The position numbers and the translations under genes are program-made. This document shows positions 61,855 through 64,000 of a DNA stretch of 64,000 nucleotides, piece after piece (position 1 is the first letter of the stretch; every line of letters begins with the position of its first letter). The DNA is taken from the NCBI GenBank assembly GCA_963664845.1, contig OY761615.1:4712001-4776000 (forward strand), read 5' to 3'. The notes under the pieces were generated by a model. It did no database searches and was not told the origin of the DNA. It saw nothing but the letters and a program-made list of their open reading frames with translations. The DNA is from CAIYTF01 sp963664845 (GTDB taxonomy: Bacteria > Bacteroidota > Ignavibacteria > Ignavibacteriales > Ignavibacteriaceae).

Positions 61855-62266
61855 GAATATCCCGAGAAAATTTATAAATGCACCAATAAAATAATAAAAA
61901 TATTGACAGGTAATTCGCTTTGGATGAGATAAATCCACGAGGGGAATGTCAATGGTACCAACTGGTCCGTCGGTCACAGGAAAAGTTAGTTTAGACCGAT
62001 ACAAGTCCAGCATCACCTTTTGGAAGGCGTTGTTACTGTGTTTTCGCTCTTTTCCCGAATGAGTATTTTTAATTATATTAGATAAAATTTAAGAGATTTT
62101 TATGGTTCTTGCAGATTATTTTGGAAAAGTTGAACAAATTGTTGCGGAAAAGGGGATTTAGAGAAGTGTCTGACTCTTGTTACAGGTACCGGTTTCAGTC
62201 ATTTTTATTAACTGCTAAATTTGAAAATCATATCCTTTTATACAGATAAAAATTTTGAGGTTTATT
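61855..62266. other. 412-base intergenic region between divergent genes
   Basis: The first 160 bases continue the frame upstream of the DUF2231 start but show no protein-like pattern. The rest is AT-rich promoter-type sequence. A GAGG at 62257-62260 serves the FHA gene. I see no RNA or repeat. Confidence 0.35.
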
Positions 62267-62917
62267 ATGAAATGCCAATCATGCGGAAAAGAAAACGCAC
62301 CAAACGTTAAGTTTTGTAAACATTGTGGTTCACCAATGAGCGGTGAAGTGAAACGATGTGAAAACGGGCACACGTATAGCAGCGATGAAGCGTTTTGCCC
62401 CTATTGCCCAGCCCCTGATAATGCCCGCACACAGTTTACTGTACCAGAAGGAGCAAATCAGGGATTTACCGGAACGGATGATGATAAGACTGTAATAGAA
62501 ACACAGGCACCGCAACTGTTCCCTACACCCGAAGACTTGGACAAGACCGTGATCGTGTCTTCACCCGAACCGGTACTTGCACCACCTGTTCAAGTATCAG
62601 CCCCAAACCCAGGCAACCGCAAACTTGTTGGCTGGTTTGTCACCTTTGATATTTCACCCTATGGAACTGATTTTAAGCTGTATGAAGGCCGAACCAGGAT
62701 TGGACGGGGATCGCAGAATGATATAGTGCTTCCCCATTCAGGAGTATCTGATATTCATGCGCTGATGCTGTTTCGCGAAGGCCGGTTTATCATGGAAGAT
62801 CAGCTTTCCACCAATGGCACTTTTGTAAATGACGTGTCCATATTTGAAAAAACTGTTCTGAAGGATAACGATGTTATTCGTATTGGCAGTATCACTTTTA
62901 AACTAAAAGTTATATAA
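62267..62917 (+). CDS. FHA-domain protein with N-terminal zinc ribbon
   Basis: A 216-residue protein. The N-terminus is a zinc ribbon (MKCQSCGKENAPNVKFCKHC), followed by a second cysteine group (GHTYSSDEAFCPYC) and a Thr/Pro-rich linker containing DDKTVIETQ and DLDKTVIVSS, which look like phospho-threonine targets. The C-terminal FHA domain (about 125-216) has GRTRIGRGSQNDIVLPHSGV, SDIHALMLF and DQLSTNGTFVNDV, with the phosphothreonine-binding Arg, Ser and Asn. It should bind phosphorylated partners of a Ser/Thr kinase; a VWA gene follows within 20 bases. GAGG six bases upstream supports the start. Confidence 0.92.
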   Translation: MKCQSCGKENAPNVKFCKHCGSPMSGEVKRCENGHTYSSDEAFCPYCPAPDNARTQFTVPEGANQGFTGTDDDKTVIETQAPQLFPTPEDLDKTVIVSSPEPVLAPPVQVSAPNPGNRKLVGWFVTFDISPYGTDFKLYEGRTRIGRGSQNDIVLPHSGVSDIHALMLFREGRFIMEDQLSTNGTFVNDVSIFEKTVLKDNDVIRIGSITFKLKVI

Positions 62918-62937
62918 GGTATTTCAAGAGAACAATC

Positions 62938-64000
62938 ATGAAAAAGCTAATAATCCTCCTCGCAATCATGTTTTCAGTTGTTATGATGGCGCAAAATTTT
63001 CAGATTCGCCACATAAAAACAAAAAGTGATACGGCGGTTATATCAAGCCTTCAGGTTTATGACAATTCAGATGAACCGGTAACCGGTTTGACTGATGCGA
63101 ACTTTTCCATTACCATTGACAGCAAAGCAGTGAAACGTGTTTCGGCAGTGACCTACAAAGACGCCGGAATCCCCATTGATATTATGTTGTGTGTAGATCT
63201 CTCGGGCTCCATGAACGGAGCACCACTCAAAACCATGAAAAGCGCCATTCTGAAATTTATTGATGAACTGCGCAACGATGACAGACTTGCAATTCTTGGA
63301 TTTCATAACAGTGCTGACCTGGTGACGGATTTTTCGAGCGACAAACAATACCTGCGTGATAAGGTAAATAATCTTAAGACCTCCGGAAACCAAACGGCAT
63401 TGTTCTATGGGGCATCGAGAGGATTGGATGCTCTTGCGCAGAAAAAGGAAGCGAACGGGAAAATTCTACTCCTTATTGGTGATGGCAAGGACGAGGATCC
63501 ATCAAAGGCATATAAGGAGGATGACGTAATTGATAAAGCCCGGAAAGAGGGCATTCCCATATTTACTATTGGCTACTCAAAGATTGACCGTTCTTTTCTC
63601 CGGAGTTTTGAAAGGATTTCCGAGAAGACAGGCGGAAAGTTTTATAATTCGCCCAACGATCAGGACCTTGAGAAACAATACCAAAAACTCTTTCGTCAGG
63701 TAACAAACATTTATCTGATTAAAAATTATTCCCCGGTTGCCGGCGATAATCTGGAACATGTGATCGCGATTGGCGCCAACTATCAAAATGGAAACAGAAT
63801 AGCAACCGCGAAGTTCACACTAGATCAGCGGGTGAGGGTGGTTTCAGCTTCTGATACATCAGAGGTAAGTACCGGCTTTGGTGCGAAAAAAGATTCAACT
63901 TTTTTCATTGTGATCATTGTTGCGGTTCTGGTGTTGGGAGGAGTAGTCTATTTCTTCCTGGATAAGGCGAAGAAGAAAAAACAACTGGACGCGGCAAAAA
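62938..64000 (+). CDS. Exported von Willebrand factor type A domain protein, 3'-truncated by window edge
   Basis: The frame runs open to the window end (354 codons visible). A signal peptide (MKKLIILLAIMFSVVMMAQN) precedes an N-terminal beta domain and then a VWA domain (about 78-265) with an intact metal-binding MIDAS motif (CVDLSGSMNG). The usual downstream Thr (SGNQTALFYGA) and Asp (LIGDGKDED) are also present. A transmembrane helix (FFIVIIVAVLVLGGVVYFFL) lies near residue 335, followed by a Lys-rich cytoplasmic segment. It starts 20 bases after the FHA gene and probably works with it, in a sensor or surface adhesion role. The substrate or ligand is unknown. Confidence 0.9.
   Translation, partial: MKKLIILLAIMFSVVMMAQNFQIRHIKTKSDTAVISSLQVYDNSDEPVTGLTDANFSITIDSKAVKRVSAVTYKDAGIPIDIMLCVDLSGSMNGAPLKTMKSAILKFIDELRNDDRLAILGFHNSADLVTDFSSDKQYLRDKVNNLKTSGNQTALFYGASRGLDALAQKKEANGKILLLIGDGKDEDPSKAYKEDDVIDKARKEGIPIFTIGYSKIDRSFLRSFERISEKTGGKFYNSPNDQDLEKQYQKLFRQVTNIYLIKNYSPVAGDNLEHVIAIGANYQNGNRIATAKFTLDQRVRVVSASDTSEVSTGFGAKKDSTFFIVIIVAVLVLGGVVYFFLDKAKKKKQLDAAK

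Noticed and set aside
61855..62016. 54-residue N-terminal extension of the DUF2231 protein
   Set aside because: Family members begin at the HPxxVHFPIAL motif, and the added part has no protein-like conservation pattern that I can see.
1..64000. tRNA, rRNA or other standard RNA genes
   Set aside because: No GGTTCGAATC-type T-arm with an acceptor stem and no rRNA-like stretch was noticed on either strand. A covariance search would be needed to be certain.

Overview
The window reads as ordinary chromosomal DNA of a free-living, Gram-negative bacterium of the Bacteroidota/Chlorobiota/Ignavibacteriota group. The best lineage marker is the C-terminal type IX secretion sorting domain of the 38359-40719 protein (QNYPNPFNPST followed by a GVYFYQL block), a form I associate with Ignavibacteria and relatives. 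Many lipoproteins, very large PAS-rich hybrid kinases, an IS200-like REP transposase and short intergenic repeats fit the same picture. Base composition looks even, and I see no rRNA, tRNA, CRISPR array or prophage.

Layout. 1-5.5 kb: pectin and galacturonate use (GH28, LacI regulator, acetylesterase-pectinesterase fusion, UxaE epimerase). 5.6-9.1 kb: Tag glycosylase, a secreted unknown, an MsrA-MsrB lipoprotein, and an ECF sigma factor with a small zinc anti-sigma. 9.3-15.2 kb: an ArsS-type radical SAM cluster (double transferase fusion, peroxidase-like protein, ArsS, flavoprotein-polyferredoxin, rhodanese). 15.5-22 kb: PAS kinase, NarL-type regulator, a degenerate receiver and a second PAS kinase. 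22.2-27.4 kb: small Cys/Lys-rich exported protein, polyferredoxin with HMA-like repeats, SulP transporter with STAS and cNMP domains. 27.4-32.4 kb: sulfur amino acid genes, namely two overlapping PLP trans-sulfuration enzymes and, divergently, cysteine synthase plus DUF4395. 32.9-37.9 kb: envelope proteins and the REP transposase. 38.3-42 kb: two related esterase-like proteins. 42.5-48.2 kb: PflA-like radical SAM protein, HEAT protein, cupin, lipoprotein, and the mntR-mntH operon. 48.6-52.1 kb: peroxiredoxins, rhodanese and a pterin operon (PTPS, FolE, SDR). 52.3-55 kb: thioredoxin-like lipoprotein, NAD kinase, DUF1844, glycosyltransferase. 55.4-64 kb: an eight-PAS hybrid kinase, small membrane proteins, FHA and VWA proteins.

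The most exciting item is upstream of cysteine synthase. A 33-codon leader ORF with eight cysteine codons (CCAICVCCCCMAC) is followed by a strong intrinsic terminator, and the end of the leader ORF can pair with the 5' arm of that terminator. This is the full architecture of ribosome-mediated transcription attenuation responding to cysteine, with a promoter placed so that the leader mRNA would be almost leaderless. Other notable items are a 230-bp repeat present twice that ends in an intrinsic terminator (possible small RNA family), GTAG-preceded REP-like hairpins inside elements with TAAGTTGACACC ends near a REP transposase that carries palindromes in its own coding sequence, a probable tetrahydrobiopterin operon with an animal-type PTPS, and a flavoprotein-polyferredoxin with an apparently permuted N-terminus in the ArsS cluster.
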